Under the pieces are notes generated by a model, which saw only the letters and a program-made list of their open reading frames with translations, searched no databases and was not told where the DNA came from. Positions 8,812 through 17,157 of a DNA stretch of 44,742 bases are shown piece after piece. The translations under genes were made by a program, and so were the position numbers. How positions within the stretch are numbered: the stretch's first letter is position 1; every line of letters starts with the position of its first letter. This stretch comes from Niabella sp. (GTDB lineage Bacteria; Bacteroidota; Bacteroidia; Chitinophagales; Chitinophagaceae). The stretch covers positions 1-44,742 of the forward strand of contig JAGIAT010000070.1 in assembly GCA_017744715.1 (NCBI GenBank), in the 5' to 3' direction.

Positions 8812-8949
8812 AAATTTTTATATGGCTTCTCCGGTTTTTTATTTTGGTAACGCTGATGGTTACCCGCTTGGGGGTAAGTAAACTTGCGGCACCGTCGAAC
8901 GCTTCTCACGCATATATCTTCAGATGATAATTAAGTAAACAGGAATGAT

Positions 8950-9747
8950 ATGGTCAGTAAATATATACTCCTGCTAATGGTGGTATTATCCGGCTCACAG
9001 GTGGCAATGGCGCAGCCTGAAGGGAAAACGAGACTCGGTAAAATAACGTTTCAGGGAAATGATTTTATATCGGAGACCAGCTATGAATATGATGTCCGCC
9101 TGCGCATTAAAAAAATAGTTTATAAGCAGGACCGGAAGCCGCATTATACCATTGATCATTTTGTTTTTGACGCGGAAGGCCGGTTGATAAGTTATATCAA
9201 GACCTATCAATTGAACATTTCTCCTCAAAAAACCACGGTCTATTACGATGTAAGTGGAACGCTGAAGCGAATAGATATTGTAAATACCCAAAAAACCGAT
9301 AAATCCGATACGATACAGGTTTTTAATTTTAAGCGGGAACAGGGCCGGTTAGTGGTAACGGGTATATCCGGCACCACCGTTTATCGTTATGATGCATCCG
9401 GAAACATAAAAGAGATTACATTTTCTACCAACGGCGCCGGTGCTTTTTTGTTTGACCGGTATGATCATAGTGCAAACCCGCTGGCATTTACCGGGGGCTA
9501 TATGGATGAAAAGCCTTTGAGTAAAAATAATCATAGCTGGCAGCAATTAGGAGATGCCCGTTATATTTCGCCCCGGAAAATTGTTTATGTGCAGGAAATG
9601 GTGCATACATATGAGCCGGGCGGCCCAAAGATACCAACGCAATACCGGAACGGTTTGCCGGTTCAGATTGTCACCAGCTGGTACGATCCGGATGCAAAAA
9701 GAAGCATCAATACCGAAACGATCACTTATACGTATATCCATCCATGA
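8950..9747 (+). CDS. secreted YD-repeat-like protein
   Basis: 265 residues with a signal peptide (1-22, ending AMAQ). The body is a run of short beta segments of the RHS/YD type: TSYEYDVRLRIKKIVY, FVFDAEGRLISY, TVYYDVSGTLKRI, TVYRYDASGNIKEI and DRYDHSANP. These match the x-Y/F-x-Y-D-x-x-G-x-L/I pattern, at five or more places. It is too short to be an RHS toxin cage, and there is no toxin-like C-terminus. Proteins like this are common in Bacteroidota and have no assigned role. It opens a cluster of six exported proteins; the lipoprotein at 10604 has the same type of repeat. Candidate LytTR repeats lie 140-200 bp upstream. Confidence 0.75.
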   Translation: MVSKYILLLMVVLSGSQVAMAQPEGKTRLGKITFQGNDFISETSYEYDVRLRIKKIVYKQDRKPHYTIDHFVFDAEGRLISYIKTYQLNISPQKTTVYYDVSGTLKRIDIVNTQKTDKSDTIQVFNFKREQGRLVVTGISGTTVYRYDASGNIKEITFSTNGAGAFLFDRYDHSANPLAFTGGYMDEKPLSKNNHSWQQLGDARYISPRKIVYVQEMVHTYEPGGPKIPTQYRNGLPVQIVTSWYDPDAKRSINTETITYTYIHP

Positions 9748-9841
9748 CCGCCGGCTTTGCGCCTGCCAACATGCAGACCGGATTTTACTGATGAGCTCCA
9801 GCGATCATAGCAAACAAAATTAAATCCATAAAAATCAAACA

Positions 9842-10405
9842 ATGAAACAAACCATTTTCCCCGCACTTGTTTTCCCCCTGTTGCTTGTATCCTGCGGTAA
9901 CAGCAATACAGATAAAAAGGGTGACCATGCAGTACAGGAGACCGCTACAGCCAACGGAATGGAAACCGGAAATGCAGCCGGTAAAACCGGGCGCTTTAGC
10001 TTTGATGGAAAAGAGGTAAGCGCGGAGGTGACCACCCAGTATTTTGGAAGTGATAAGGCGAAATCCAATTTTTCTGTATTGTGTCAGCACAATGAAGGGG
10101 ATGCCGCAAATCCCAACTTCCAGCTGTTACAGGTTACGTTTGTGAATGAAAAAGATGCTACTGCTAATCCGGCTTTAAAGATCTATGACGGTGGCAGTAC
10201 GTTGCCGATGACGGAGCCTGAGCCAGGTATTGTAGCCGTGGCGTTAAGCGGTATCGGTGATGGATTTGCCAAAGAGGAATTTACCGGTGGCGGTAGATCC
10301 ACCGGAACAATTACGGTGGCTAACCGAACGGTAACAATTAAAGACCTGGTGCTATTTACACAAAGCGGTGAAAAAAAGACGGTGAACGCAGTACTCCCGT
10401 TTTAG
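9842..10405 (+). CDS. lipoprotein of unknown function
   Basis: 187 residues. Signal peptide with a clear lipobox, LLLVSC-GN, lipidation at C19. After a low-complexity Asp/Lys/Ala/Gly linker (20-50), a compact domain begins at GRFSFDGKEVSAEVTTQYF and continues with beta-rich stretches ending NAVLPF. The pattern GxFSFDGxxVxAxV suggests a small beta-sandwich, but no family is recognised. It lies 94 bp after the YD protein and is followed by a 198-bp gap with its own promoter for the next gene, so it may be a single gene or the second gene of a short operon. Confidence 0.7.
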   Translation: MKQTIFPALVFPLLLVSCGNSNTDKKGDHAVQETATANGMETGNAAGKTGRFSFDGKEVSAEVTTQYFGSDKAKSNFSVLCQHNEGDAANPNFQLLQVTFVNEKDATANPALKIYDGGSTLPMTEPEPGIVAVALSGIGDGFAKEEFTGGGRSTGTITVANRTVTIKDLVLFTQSGEKKTVNAVLPF

Positions 10406-10504
10406 ATAACGGCCGCCAAATGCCCGCGCGTGATAAAAGCTGCAGGCAAATATCTGATAGCTGAAGTCTAAAGTCTCAGCGCCGGATATTCGTACATCTG
10501 GTGA

Positions 10505-10541
10505 TTTTCTTTCATCGATTTTTTGTTTCCGTTCGTCGGTT
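10505..10541 (+). promoter_or_regulatory. candidate LytTR operator, two direct repeats
   Basis: TTTTCTTTCATCGATT (10505-10520) and TTTCCGTTCGTCGGTT (10526-10541) match at 12 of 16 positions with 21-bp spacing. The second matches 8775-8794 at about 15 of 20 bases. The pair ends 3 bases before the candidate -33 element at 10545, the usual position for an activator site. Confidence 0.45.
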
Positions 10542-10544
10542 GGT

Positions 10545-10577
10545 TTTGAAGGCAGCCTGTGCCGCAGCCTATTTTTG
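10545..10577 (+). promoter_or_regulatory. Bacteroidota-type promoter of the 10604 operon
   Basis: TTTG (10545-10548), a 21-bp spacer and TATTTTTG (10570-10577) match the -33 TTTG and -7 TAnnTTTG elements of the Bacteroidota primary sigma factor. The ATG of the lipoprotein gene is 26 bp downstream. It is the best two-element promoter found in the window. Confidence 0.6.
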
Positions 10578-10603
10578 GTTAAACAAAATTAAACCATCTG
10601 AAA

Positions 10604-11371
10604 ATGAAAAAACTATTTATTGCATGCTTATTAGCCGGTGCCCTTACTGCCTGTAAAAAGGATAAAGATGTGGAGGCAGCACCAGAAAAAACCTACCTGC
10701 TGAAAAAACGCAGTCATGTGCAGGGCAGTTCATCCTGGGCCATGGAATATACTTTTGACGCCGGTGGAAAAATGACCCAATTGATATCCTCCGGCTCTTT
10801 AGGAAATTATGTGTTAACGCCACAAAGGGATCAAAACGGAAGAATTATTCGTGCCAATTTTGATAATGCCACTTATGGCTACAGAACCTATGAATACGAT
10901 GCAAACGGGAACCTGGCCAAAATGAATTTTTACAGCCTTCCGGGCGGCTCTATGGTCACTTATACGATTTACAGTTATACAGCTACAGGCTATGAGGCGG
11001 CGCGCTACAATCCATCGGGCGGACTTAATGGTAAGGATGTATATCAATTTACGGCAGACAAGAAGAATATAGCTGTACAAAAAAGCTATAACGCTGCCGG
11101 AACCCAAACCCAGGAAAAAACTTTTACTTATACCAATAAAAGAAGTGAGTACTATGTAGAGCCGGAGCTAACAATGCAGCGGCTAAACTCCGGTTTCTGC
11201 AATGAGCATGCAATTGCTACTGCGACCATTAAAGCCCTGCCCGCTGGTACCACTTATACTGAAACCCGTGCACAGGAGTATAATGCTGATGGCTATGCTA
11301 TAAAAACCGACGTTGTGTATAGCAATGAATGGGAAAATATGGAAAGTAGTTTTGAATTGATTGAACGATAA
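10604..11371 (+). CDS. YD-repeat-like lipoprotein
   Basis: 255 residues. Lipoprotein signal MKKLFIACLLAGALTAC with lipidation at C17, followed by KKDKD. The rest is YD-type beta repeats: MEYTFDAGGKMTQLIS, RTYEYDANGNLAKMNFY, VYQFTADKKNIAVQ, KTFTYTNKRSEY and RAQEYNADGYAIKTDV. It resembles the secreted protein at 8950 in repeat type and is probably a distant paralogue. It is likely anchored in the outer membrane; the role is unknown. First gene of a four-gene operon (10604-13241) with gaps of 16, 24 and 9 bp. A promoter and a candidate LytTR site lie immediately upstream. Confidence 0.78.
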   Translation: MKKLFIACLLAGALTACKKDKDVEAAPEKTYLLKKRSHVQGSSSWAMEYTFDAGGKMTQLISSGSLGNYVLTPQRDQNGRIIRANFDNATYGYRTYEYDANGNLAKMNFYSLPGGSMVTYTIYSYTATGYEAARYNPSGGLNGKDVYQFTADKKNIAVQKSYNAAGTQTQEKTFTYTNKRSEYYVEPELTMQRLNSGFCNEHAIATATIKALPAGTTYTETRAQEYNADGYAIKTDVVYSNEWENMESSFELIER

Positions 11372-11387
11372 TCTGAAAAATAAAGTG

Positions 11388-12080
11388 ATGAACAATAATA
11401 ACGTAAAGCAGATTGCCCTGCCGGCGTTTATGGCTGTCTGTCTGCTTCTGTTAGCGCAGGGTATATATGCACAGATCATTAACCGGAAGCGGCCGGTTGC
11501 CGAAAAAACAGGTGTTGCCGGCCATTATGTAAAGGATCAGGAAGCATTTTTGAATAACAAACTTGTAAAAATGGAGTTTTATGTTAGCAATGCCAGCGCA
11601 GCGATTGCCAATTTTCCGTATAAAAGTAGTATTGCAGAGTTGATGCGTATTCCCAACAAGCAGGGACAGCATGACTATGTCGGCGTGTTTTTTTCACTTG
11701 ATCTAAAAAATAGTCCTTCGGTAAATTCGGTGCAGAAAACAAATGAAGCATACGGCAATCTCTTCACCAAAGTTTACACAATCCCTTTAAAAGGTGATTT
11801 TAAGTACCGCGATTTTATTGAAAAAGAGGATAGCTATCTGCGGTTAGATGTGCGCTGGATACCCGGTTATTACAGTCGTGGTAACGGGCAGCAAATGTTT
11901 GCCAGCTTTTCCGTTGCGCTTACGTTTGCGGATGGGTACAAGGAATTCTTACGCTTACAACCCATTCAGTTAGCAACGGCAAAAGGAGCCTGGACTGCGG
12001 TTTACCCGGATCCGTTACAGGTAAGCCAAAAAATACCGGGATTGCCGGCCTCCAGACCCGTTGCCCCCACAGTAAAATAA
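11388..12080 (+). CDS. exported protein of unknown function
   Basis: 230 residues from the ATG at 11388, 16 bp after the preceding stop. A TTG at 11361 inside the previous gene also opens the frame but would bury the signal peptide. A hydrophobic signal (about 9-28, ending GIYAQ) is followed by a soluble domain with no recognised family; AVCLLLLAQGIYAQ suggests SPI cleavage. Features include KMEFYVSNASAAIANFPYKS, SSIAELMRIP and DVRWIPGYY. The C-terminal 25 residues are Pro-rich. It belongs to the four-gene operon of exported proteins. Confidence 0.7.
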   Translation: MNNNNVKQIALPAFMAVCLLLLAQGIYAQIINRKRPVAEKTGVAGHYVKDQEAFLNNKLVKMEFYVSNASAAIANFPYKSSIAELMRIPNKQGQHDYVGVFFSLDLKNSPSVNSVQKTNEAYGNLFTKVYTIPLKGDFKYRDFIEKEDSYLRLDVRWIPGYYSRGNGQQMFASFSVALTFADGYKEFLRLQPIQLATAKGAWTAVYPDPLQVSQKIPGLPASRPVAPTVK

Positions 12081-12104
12081 ATGATCCATTCATAAGCATT
12101 TACA

Positions 12105-12779
12105 ATGAAGAAAATAGCGATACCATTACTCGTTTTACTTGCCCTTGCTGCCTGTAAAAAAGAAAAAAAAACAGTAGACCCACCACCCGTAAAAGTGCCG
12201 GCAATGGTCATTAATCCTATGGTAGATATTGACGCCCTGGACCCGGATAATGCCACTTCTGATGGCTCCCCGGGATCTTTCCAGGTAGGAGTACGCTTTA
12301 TTACTTATAAAGATGGATTTATCAGTCGTTTGGGTTTACGCTCGCCTTCAGCAGGAAATTATCGCATACAACTCTATACGTTTGTTTCCAATGATTCCAC
12401 CACGCTCAATTTTCCGCTTATTGTTGAGCCGGAACGTTTGGGCTATGTTGATGTTACCATTGATGCAGCCGCTGCCCAAAAAGGGACTACGGTATGGGGC
12501 AATATCCAATCCGTTAAAATAAAACCCTGGAATGCGGATGGCCCGGGCAAGGTAAGGCAATATGGTGTTTGCTATAATGACCAGGATTTAAAACAATACC
12601 AGCATATATTACCGGCGGGGCTTACATTCCCGCTGATATTTTCCAACAACCTTTCTGTATTCAAGTATGATTTTTTTAAGATAGACAGTCACAATAGCCA
12701 TCCCTGGCAAATTGGCCGCGGCGGATTTTCCACCCTGGTATACGGCGGCGAACAGTTTGAATTTGTAACACCAAAATAA
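12105..12779 (+). CDS. lipoprotein of unknown function
   Basis: 224 residues. Lipoprotein signal MKKIAIPLLVLLALAAC, then a Lys-rich linker (KKEKKTVDPPPVKVP). The mature part starts NPMVDIDALDPDNATSDGSP and looks beta-rich with no recognised family; Asp/Asn-rich turns might bind calcium, which is only a guess. It lies 24 bp after the previous gene and 9 bp before the next, so it is clearly part of the operon. Confidence 0.7.
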   Translation: MKKIAIPLLVLLALAACKKEKKTVDPPPVKVPAMVINPMVDIDALDPDNATSDGSPGSFQVGVRFITYKDGFISRLGLRSPSAGNYRIQLYTFVSNDSTTLNFPLIVEPERLGYVDVTIDAAAAQKGTTVWGNIQSVKIKPWNADGPGKVRQYGVCYNDQDLKQYQHILPAGLTFPLIFSNNLSVFKYDFFKIDSHNSHPWQIGRGGFSTLVYGGEQFEFVTPK

Positions 12780-12788
12780 AGACAGGAG

Positions 12789-13241
12789 ATGAAGCCGCTT
12801 CTTTTTTTGATCTTATTATCTATGGCCGGCGTGAGCGCACAGGTTCAGAAGAGAACGGAACCTGCTTCCCAGCTGGTATGGATCAAGCAGGTTGCCGTAC
12901 ATAACAAGGCCGATGTTTTAATAGTGGATTATGTAACGATGCTTACCGGATCCCGGGCCGTGAAAGCCGCCAGGGAGGCGGGAGACGCTGAATTTGAGGT
13001 TAAACATAATGGCGATACGACCTGGTATGTGCCCAATGACTTTTACATTGAAAATAAATCACGAAAACTTAGAACGCTACCGGTGGCGGATAGCTGTGCG
13101 ATACAACTCATCCGGGAGGGTGGGACCCGGTTGTATAAAAGTGACCTGGCGCAGTTAAAAAAAGGATATGCCGGCAAACTATACCGGCTGGAGATCGTGT
13201 TGGGGAAAATTGTAAAACTAACAGAAGTGTACACGCCATAG
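12789..13241 (+). CDS. small exported protein of unknown function
   Basis: 150 residues. Signal peptide 1-18 (ending VSAQ). The mature chain is compact: LVWIKQVAVHNKADVLIVDYV, then a region with FEVKHNGDTTWYVPNDFYIEN, then VADSCAIQLIRE and a C-terminal LYRLEIVLGKIVKLTEVYTP. No family is recognised. It is the last gene of the 10604-13241 operon and converges on the esterase gene at 13472. Confidence 0.68.
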   Translation: MKPLLFLILLSMAGVSAQVQKRTEPASQLVWIKQVAVHNKADVLIVDYVTMLTGSRAVKAAREAGDAEFEVKHNGDTTWYVPNDFYIENKSRKLRTLPVADSCAIQLIREGGTRLYKSDLAQLKKGYAGKLYRLEIVLGKIVKLTEVYTP

Positions 13242-13414
13242 GAACATTTAACCCGGCATAAATCGGTGTCGGTTTCTTAAAGCCACAGATACGCAGATTT
13301 GGCAGTAGCTTTAGTTAAAAAAAATAGCACAAAGATGGCACCTCAGTCGTAGTTAGTGCATCTGCGGCAGCCCTAAAAATCGCTAAGGAAAGGTGTTCCA
13401 TCGTCTGCCCTGCA

Positions 13415-13444
13415 GCATGCGGGGTCCGACAATGAACCGCATGC
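13415..13444. terminator. hairpin between convergent genes, possible terminator
   Basis: GCATGCGG (13415-13422) pairs perfectly with CCGCATGC (13437-13444), giving an 8-bp GC-rich stem. It lies between the convergent genes ending at 13241 and 13472. There is no good U tract on the plus side and only a mixed one on the minus side, so termination is plausible rather than shown. Confidence 0.4.
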
Positions 13445-13471
13445 TTCCTGTAGTGCCTTTAATCTTTAAAT

Positions 13472-14365
13472 TTACTGCACATTGGCGTTAATAAAGCTTT
13501 GTGCCTTATTAAGACAATCATACCAGATGGCTGGATCTGACCAGCCATGCGTCTGGTTGTCATAAAAAACGAATTGGTTGGTAACGCCCACATTCTTGAG
13601 TCTGGCCTCCAGCGTATAGGATTGTTCCTTGGGAACCACATCATCCAAACCGCCATGAAAAATAATGGTGGGAGGCGACTGGGCCGTTACATAGTTAATC
13701 GGGCTGCTGTCATGATACATCGTTGCGTTGCTGGTAGGAGTACCGCTCATTAATAAATTGATCAGGAACGCTTCGCCGGGGTCGGAACTGGTATAGGAAT
13801 TATATAAAGCAGCCATATCATTGGGGCCGAAAAGGTCGATGACCGCTTTGGGTTTAATGGTAGTATTGTTCTTGTAGCCTTGTAACAATGCCAGATGTGC
13901 CCCGGCACTGGCACCGGCAAATACCCATTTATCGGAAATGACAAAGGTTTGCCGCCGGTCGTAAATATACTGGATAGCGGTTTTGATATCTTCTTCCTGG
14001 GCCGGGAATTTATTTTTTACGGAAATACCGTTAAGACTGGCAAGCCGGTAATTTAAATTAAAGATCGCCCAGTCCGGGAGGCGTCTTCTTAAGGAATCGA
14101 TTAACGGGGCATGTGCTTCATCTGCCTTATCGCCTTCCGCCCATGCGCCACCATGTATAAAAATGAACACTTTGGTGGTGGCTGTTGACCGGTTTGCGGG
14201 CAGGTAAATATCCATCCGTTGCAGGTTGTCGCCGCCATAGGCTACGTCCTTTAGCGTTTGGGCTTCTGTTGTAACCTTGGGCTCGTCCGGTTTAAAATCA
14301 TCGTCCTTGTTACAGGCGGTAATAAAGATGGATAAACAAAGTGTGTATAGAAGAATACGTTTCAT
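13472..14365 (-). CDS. alpha/beta-hydrolase esterase lipoprotein
   Basis: 297 residues. Lipoprotein signal MKRILLYTLCLSIFITAC (lipidation at C18) then NKDDD. It is an alpha/beta hydrolase of the BD-FAE / hormone-sensitive-lipase-like group: oxyanion motif FIHGGAW near 92-98, nucleophile elbow GASAG, an acid in FHGGLDDVVP and a catalytic His in TQTHGW-type context (NQTHGWS). The catalytic triad is therefore complete. Such enzymes deacylate carbohydrate esters or small acyl substrates; the substrate is not predictable here. ATG at 14365. It converges on the 12789 gene. Confidence 0.88.
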   Translation of the reverse strand: MKRILLYTLCLSIFITACNKDDDFKPDEPKVTTEAQTLKDVAYGGDNLQRMDIYLPANRSTATTKVFIFIHGGAWAEGDKADEAHAPLIDSLRRRLPDWAIFNLNYRLASLNGISVKNKFPAQEEDIKTAIQYIYDRRQTFVISDKWVFAGASAGAHLALLQGYKNNTTIKPKAVIDLFGPNDMAALYNSYTSSDPGEAFLINLLMSGTPTSNATMYHDSSPINYVTAQSPPTIIFHGGLDDVVPKEQSYTLEARLKNVGVTNQFVFYDNQTHGWSDPAIWYDCLNKAQSFINANVQ

Positions 14366-14449
14366 TATGGTGGGTTTAATGTTAAGTTGAACGGGGAATC
14401 GTCAGTGGGGAATTGTGAATAACAGGGGGGGCTTATTTTGATAAATTGT

Positions 14450-14800
14450 TTACGGAAGATGTTGCGGGTGCTCTTCATCGCTTTGTTTTGAATCCTCGAG
14501 GAACTGGTATGCGGGTGCTGCCGGCTTCAGGATCTCGATGATCAACGCTAAAAAGGCCACAGCAAAAACAGTATAGCTGATCAGTGAAAGCGTACCAAGC
14601 AGTTGCATCGTCCGGAGTTTTTCACCCATATCCGGTTGAAGAGACATGGATTTCTGAATCTGAATTTCGCCGATCGCATAGCTTGCCAGGCAACTAACGA
14701 AAAGGGTAACGCCGAGTATATTCCTTTTTTTGATCAGGTAATAAAGCAGCGCAGCCAGGATGATCAGTTGCGGTATGCTCCGGAGCGATAGTTGTAGCAT
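14450..14800 (-). CDS. small multi-pass membrane protein
   Basis: 116 residues with three hydrophobic segments: SIPQLIILAALLYYLI, ILGVTLFVSCLASYAIGE and LLGTLSLISYTVFAVAFLAL. A charged C-terminal tail ends in EEHPQHLP. No family is recognised. It lies 84 bp upstream of the esterase gene on the same strand. The codon pattern and hydrophobicity support a real gene. Confidence 0.65.
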   Translation of the reverse strand: MLQLSLRSIPQLIILAALLYYLIKKRNILGVTLFVSCLASYAIGEIQIQKSMSLQPDMGEKLRTMQLLGTLSLISYTVFAVAFLALIIEILKPAAPAYQFLEDSKQSDEEHPQHLP

Positions 14801-14887
14801 GGTTCGATATTTGGTCTTAAAAATACAAAAAAGCAGCTGAACCGGGCCTGTTTAAAAGGGGTATACCATTTTTTGTATTTTTTTTTC

Positions 14888-14962
14888 AACGCAAAGCCCG
14901 CAACGGATCCGCAAAGCCCGCAAAGAGGCCTGTTAAGTATCCTTGCGAACCTGGCGGAATCC
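14888..14962. repeat. 75-bp GCAAAG-type repeat, copy A
   Basis: Matches 15073-15147 at 74 of 75 bases. It is built of GCAAAG-like words on one side (AACGCAAAGCCCGCAACG) and CTTGCG-like words on the other (CCTTGCGAACCTGGCGG), so it is weakly self-complementary. Same sequence style as 37301-38106. Confidence 0.9.
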
Positions 14963-15038
14963 TCGCTCCTTGAGGTTCTGATTTTATCGCGAAGTGCGAA
15001 GGACCCGCAAAGAACGCAATTAGGGTTATGGAATAAAT

Positions 15039-15068
15039 ACAGCGGGTTCTTTCAAATCGATTTTTATC
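15039..15068. repeat. 30-bp duplicate of the aspS 3' end
   Basis: Identical over 30 bp to 15286-15315, which encodes the last ten residues of AspRS before the stop. The duplicate lies 247 bp downstream of aspS and directly abuts repeat copy B. Outside the 30 bp the flanks differ. Confidence 0.9.
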
Positions 15069-15072
15069 GTTT

Positions 15073-15147
15073 AACGCAAAGCCCGCAACGGATCCGCAAA
15101 GCCCGCAAAGAGGCTTGTTAAGTATCCTTGCGAACCTGGCGGAATCC
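15073..15147. repeat. 75-bp GCAAAG-type repeat, copy B
   Basis: Second copy of 14888-14962, with one substitution (GGCC to GGCT). It starts 4 bp after the duplicated aspS end. Confidence 0.9.
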
Positions 15148-15217
15148 TTGCGCTCCTAGCGGTTGAAACTTTAATCACAGAAGAAGTTTGTAACCAGGGG
15201 GGAAGGACATAAAAGAA

Positions 15218-15254
15218 GACCGGTGATAATCCTGGTAAGAGATCACCACCGGTC
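15218..15254 (-). terminator. probable aspS terminator
   Basis: GACCGGTG (15218-15225) pairs with CACCGGTC (15247-15254). On the minus strand the stem is followed by TTCTTTTA. It lies 28 bp past the aspS stop. The loop is 21 nt, with an alternative inner pairing GGTGAT / ATCACC. Confidence 0.6.
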
Positions 15255-15281
15255 CTAAGTATTCGTTCTGCAATGCTGCCA

Positions 15282-17120
15282 TTAGACAGCGGGTTCTTTC
15301 AAATCGATTTTTATCTGCAATTCATCCAGCTGTTTGTTGTCGATGGTGGCCGGTGCATCCAGCATAATATCCCTTCCGCTGTTGTTCTTGGGGAAGGCAA
15401 TAAAATCGCGGATGCTTTCGCTGCCGCCGAGGATCGAACACAACCGGTCGAATCCAAAGGCGATACCGCCATGCGGGGGCGCACCGTATTCAAAGGCGCC
15501 CAGCAGGAATCCGAATTTATGTTGTTGTTCTGCTTCATCCATACCCAACGCCTCAAACATTTTTTGCTGCAGCTCTTTCTGGTAAATACGGATGCTGCCG
15601 CCTCCGATCTCGTTCCCGTTCAGGATCATGTCATAGGCATTGGCCTTGATATGTGCGTAGGGATGTTTGAGGTATTCTGCTGCATTTTCAATTTTAGGAT
15701 TATTGCTGATCATGGTTTCAATATCCGATGGTTTGGGTGAGGTGAATGGATGGTGCCGCGCTACCCAGCGGTTTTCTTCTTCAGCATATTCAAACAGCGG
15801 AAAATCCAGTACCCACAGCAATTTAAACTCGTTTTCCTTGCGCAGCCCCAGGCGTTTGCCCATTTCCAGGCGCAGCTCGCTCATGGCTTTGCGGGTGCGC
15901 TCTTCGGCACCGGCCAGCACCAGGATCAGGTCGCCCGGCTGGGCACCGGTTGCGGCTGCAATAGCTTTAAGCCGCTCTTCGCTGTAAAATTTATCTACAC
16001 TGCTTTTGAAACTGCCATCGGCATTGCATTTAATAAATACCAGGCCCTTCATCCCGATCTGGGGGCGTTTTACCCATTCTGTAAGCTCATCCGTTTGCTT
16101 GCGGGTATACTCGCTGCAGCCCGGTACGGCTATGGCCAGCACGGTTTCTGCATCATCAAATACGCCAAAACCGGCGTCTGCGATCAGGTGACTGTTGTTG
16201 GGTTTTCCGCCAAATACATGGGAGGGGTATTTCAGGTTCAGCAATTGCATGCCAAAACGGATATCCGGTTTGTCGTTGCCGTATTGCCACATCGCTTCTT
16301 CCCAACTCATGCGCGCTACGGGTTCTGTATAATCGATCCCTTTTACGGCTTTGAAAATATGCTTGATCAGGCGCTCGAACATATGGAGAATGTCTTCCTG
16401 CTCTACAAAGGCCATTTCACAGTCGATCTGGGTAAATTCCGGCTGGCGGTCTGCACGCAGATCTTCATCCCGGAAACATTTTACGATCTGGTAATACCGG
16501 TCGTACCCGCTTACCATCAGCAATTGCTTAAAGGTTTGGGGCGACTGCGGCAGGGCATAAAATTCGCCGGGATTCATGCGGGATGGTACCACAAAATCAC
16601 GTGCACCTTCCGGCGTGGATTTGATCAGGAACGGGGTTTCGATATCCATAAAACCCTGCTCGTGCAGGTAATTACGGGTGGCGCGGTTTACGGCATACCG
16701 TAATTCCAGGTTTTTCTTTACCGCATTGCGCCTCAGGTCAAGAAAACGGTATTTCATCCGCAGGTCATCCCCGCCATCGGTATCATCCTGGATGGTGAAG
16801 GGAGGGGTGATGCTTTTATTCAGCACGGAAAAACGATCCACAAGGATTTCGATATCTCCCGTGGGGATATTTTTATTCTTATTGCTGCGCTCGCTCACCG
16901 TACCGGTGATCTGCAGCACAAATTCACGGCCCAGGGGGTTGGCATCCAGCTGGCTGTTCAGCGCTTCCGAAAACAGCAACTGGGTAATACCATAACGGTC
17001 GCGGAGATCCACAAAAGTAATACTGCCAAACTTACGAACGGTTTGCACCCATCCCGCCAGGGTTACTTCCTTATTAACATCTGCGATTCTTAGTTCACCG
17101 CAGGTTTGTGTACGAAACAT
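15282..17120 (-). CDS. aspS: aspartyl-tRNA synthetase, bacterial type
   Basis: 612 residues, a normal length for bacterial AspRS; charges tRNA-Asp with aspartate in the cytoplasm. The N-terminal OB-fold anticodon domain contains LAGWVQTVRKFGSITFVDLR and RYGITQLLF. The class II core shows motif 2 as FRDEDLRADRQPEFTQID and motif 3 as GIAFGFDRL. The bacterial GAD insertion lies between about 300 and 420. FPKNNSGRD and LQIKIDL near the C-terminus fit the family. ATG at 17120, with a -7 box TATCTTTG at 17143-17136. Whether it is discriminating or also charges tRNA-Asn cannot be decided from this window. Confidence 0.98.
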   Translation of the reverse strand: MFRTQTCGELRIADVNKEVTLAGWVQTVRKFGSITFVDLRDRYGITQLLFSEALNSQLDANPLGREFVLQITGTVSERSNKNKNIPTGDIEILVDRFSVLNKSITPPFTIQDDTDGGDDLRMKYRFLDLRRNAVKKNLELRYAVNRATRNYLHEQGFMDIETPFLIKSTPEGARDFVVPSRMNPGEFYALPQSPQTFKQLLMVSGYDRYYQIVKCFRDEDLRADRQPEFTQIDCEMAFVEQEDILHMFERLIKHIFKAVKGIDYTEPVARMSWEEAMWQYGNDKPDIRFGMQLLNLKYPSHVFGGKPNNSHLIADAGFGVFDDAETVLAIAVPGCSEYTRKQTDELTEWVKRPQIGMKGLVFIKCNADGSFKSSVDKFYSEERLKAIAAATGAQPGDLILVLAGAEERTRKAMSELRLEMGKRLGLRKENEFKLLWVLDFPLFEYAEEENRWVARHHPFTSPKPSDIETMISNNPKIENAAEYLKHPYAHIKANAYDMILNGNEIGGGSIRIYQKELQQKMFEALGMDEAEQQHKFGFLLGAFEYGAPPHGGIAFGFDRLCSILGGSESIRDFIAFPKNNSGRDIMLDAPATIDNKQLDELQIKIDLKEPAV

Positions 17121-17135
17121 GCTTCAAAATTTCCG

Positions 17136-17143
17136 CAAAGATA
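17136..17143 (-). promoter_or_regulatory. candidate -7 box of aspS
   Basis: TATCTTTG on the minus strand, 15 bp before the aspS ATG; exact match to TAnnTTTG. No TTTG at the -33 position. Confidence 0.5.
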
Positions 17144-17157
17144 AGGGGTAGGGACGG

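Larger units (their letters stand above)
8489..8949. other. intergenic region between kinase gene and secreted-protein cluster
   Basis: 461 bp without a gene. It contains a hairpin at 8648-8680 and three imperfect direct repeats at 8753-8811, described separately. A small inverted repeat, GGTAAC / GTTACC, lies at 8846-8864. No perfect TAnnTTTG box was seen near the gene at 8950. Confidence 0.6.
14801..15281. other. repeat-rich intergenic region upstream of aspS stop
   Basis: 481 bp without a gene. It holds two 75-bp GCAAAG-type repeats (14888-14962, 15073-15147), a 30-bp duplicate of the aspS 3' end (15039-15068), and the probable aspS terminator (15218-15254). Bases 14990-15020 (GCGAAGGACCCGCAAAGAAC) match the repeat family of the array at 37301-38106. 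Confidence 0.7.

Noticed and set aside
8950..11371. RHS or polymorphic toxin proteins
   Set aside because: The YD-type repeats are few, chains are under 270 residues, and no toxin domain, RHS core or immunity gene was seen.
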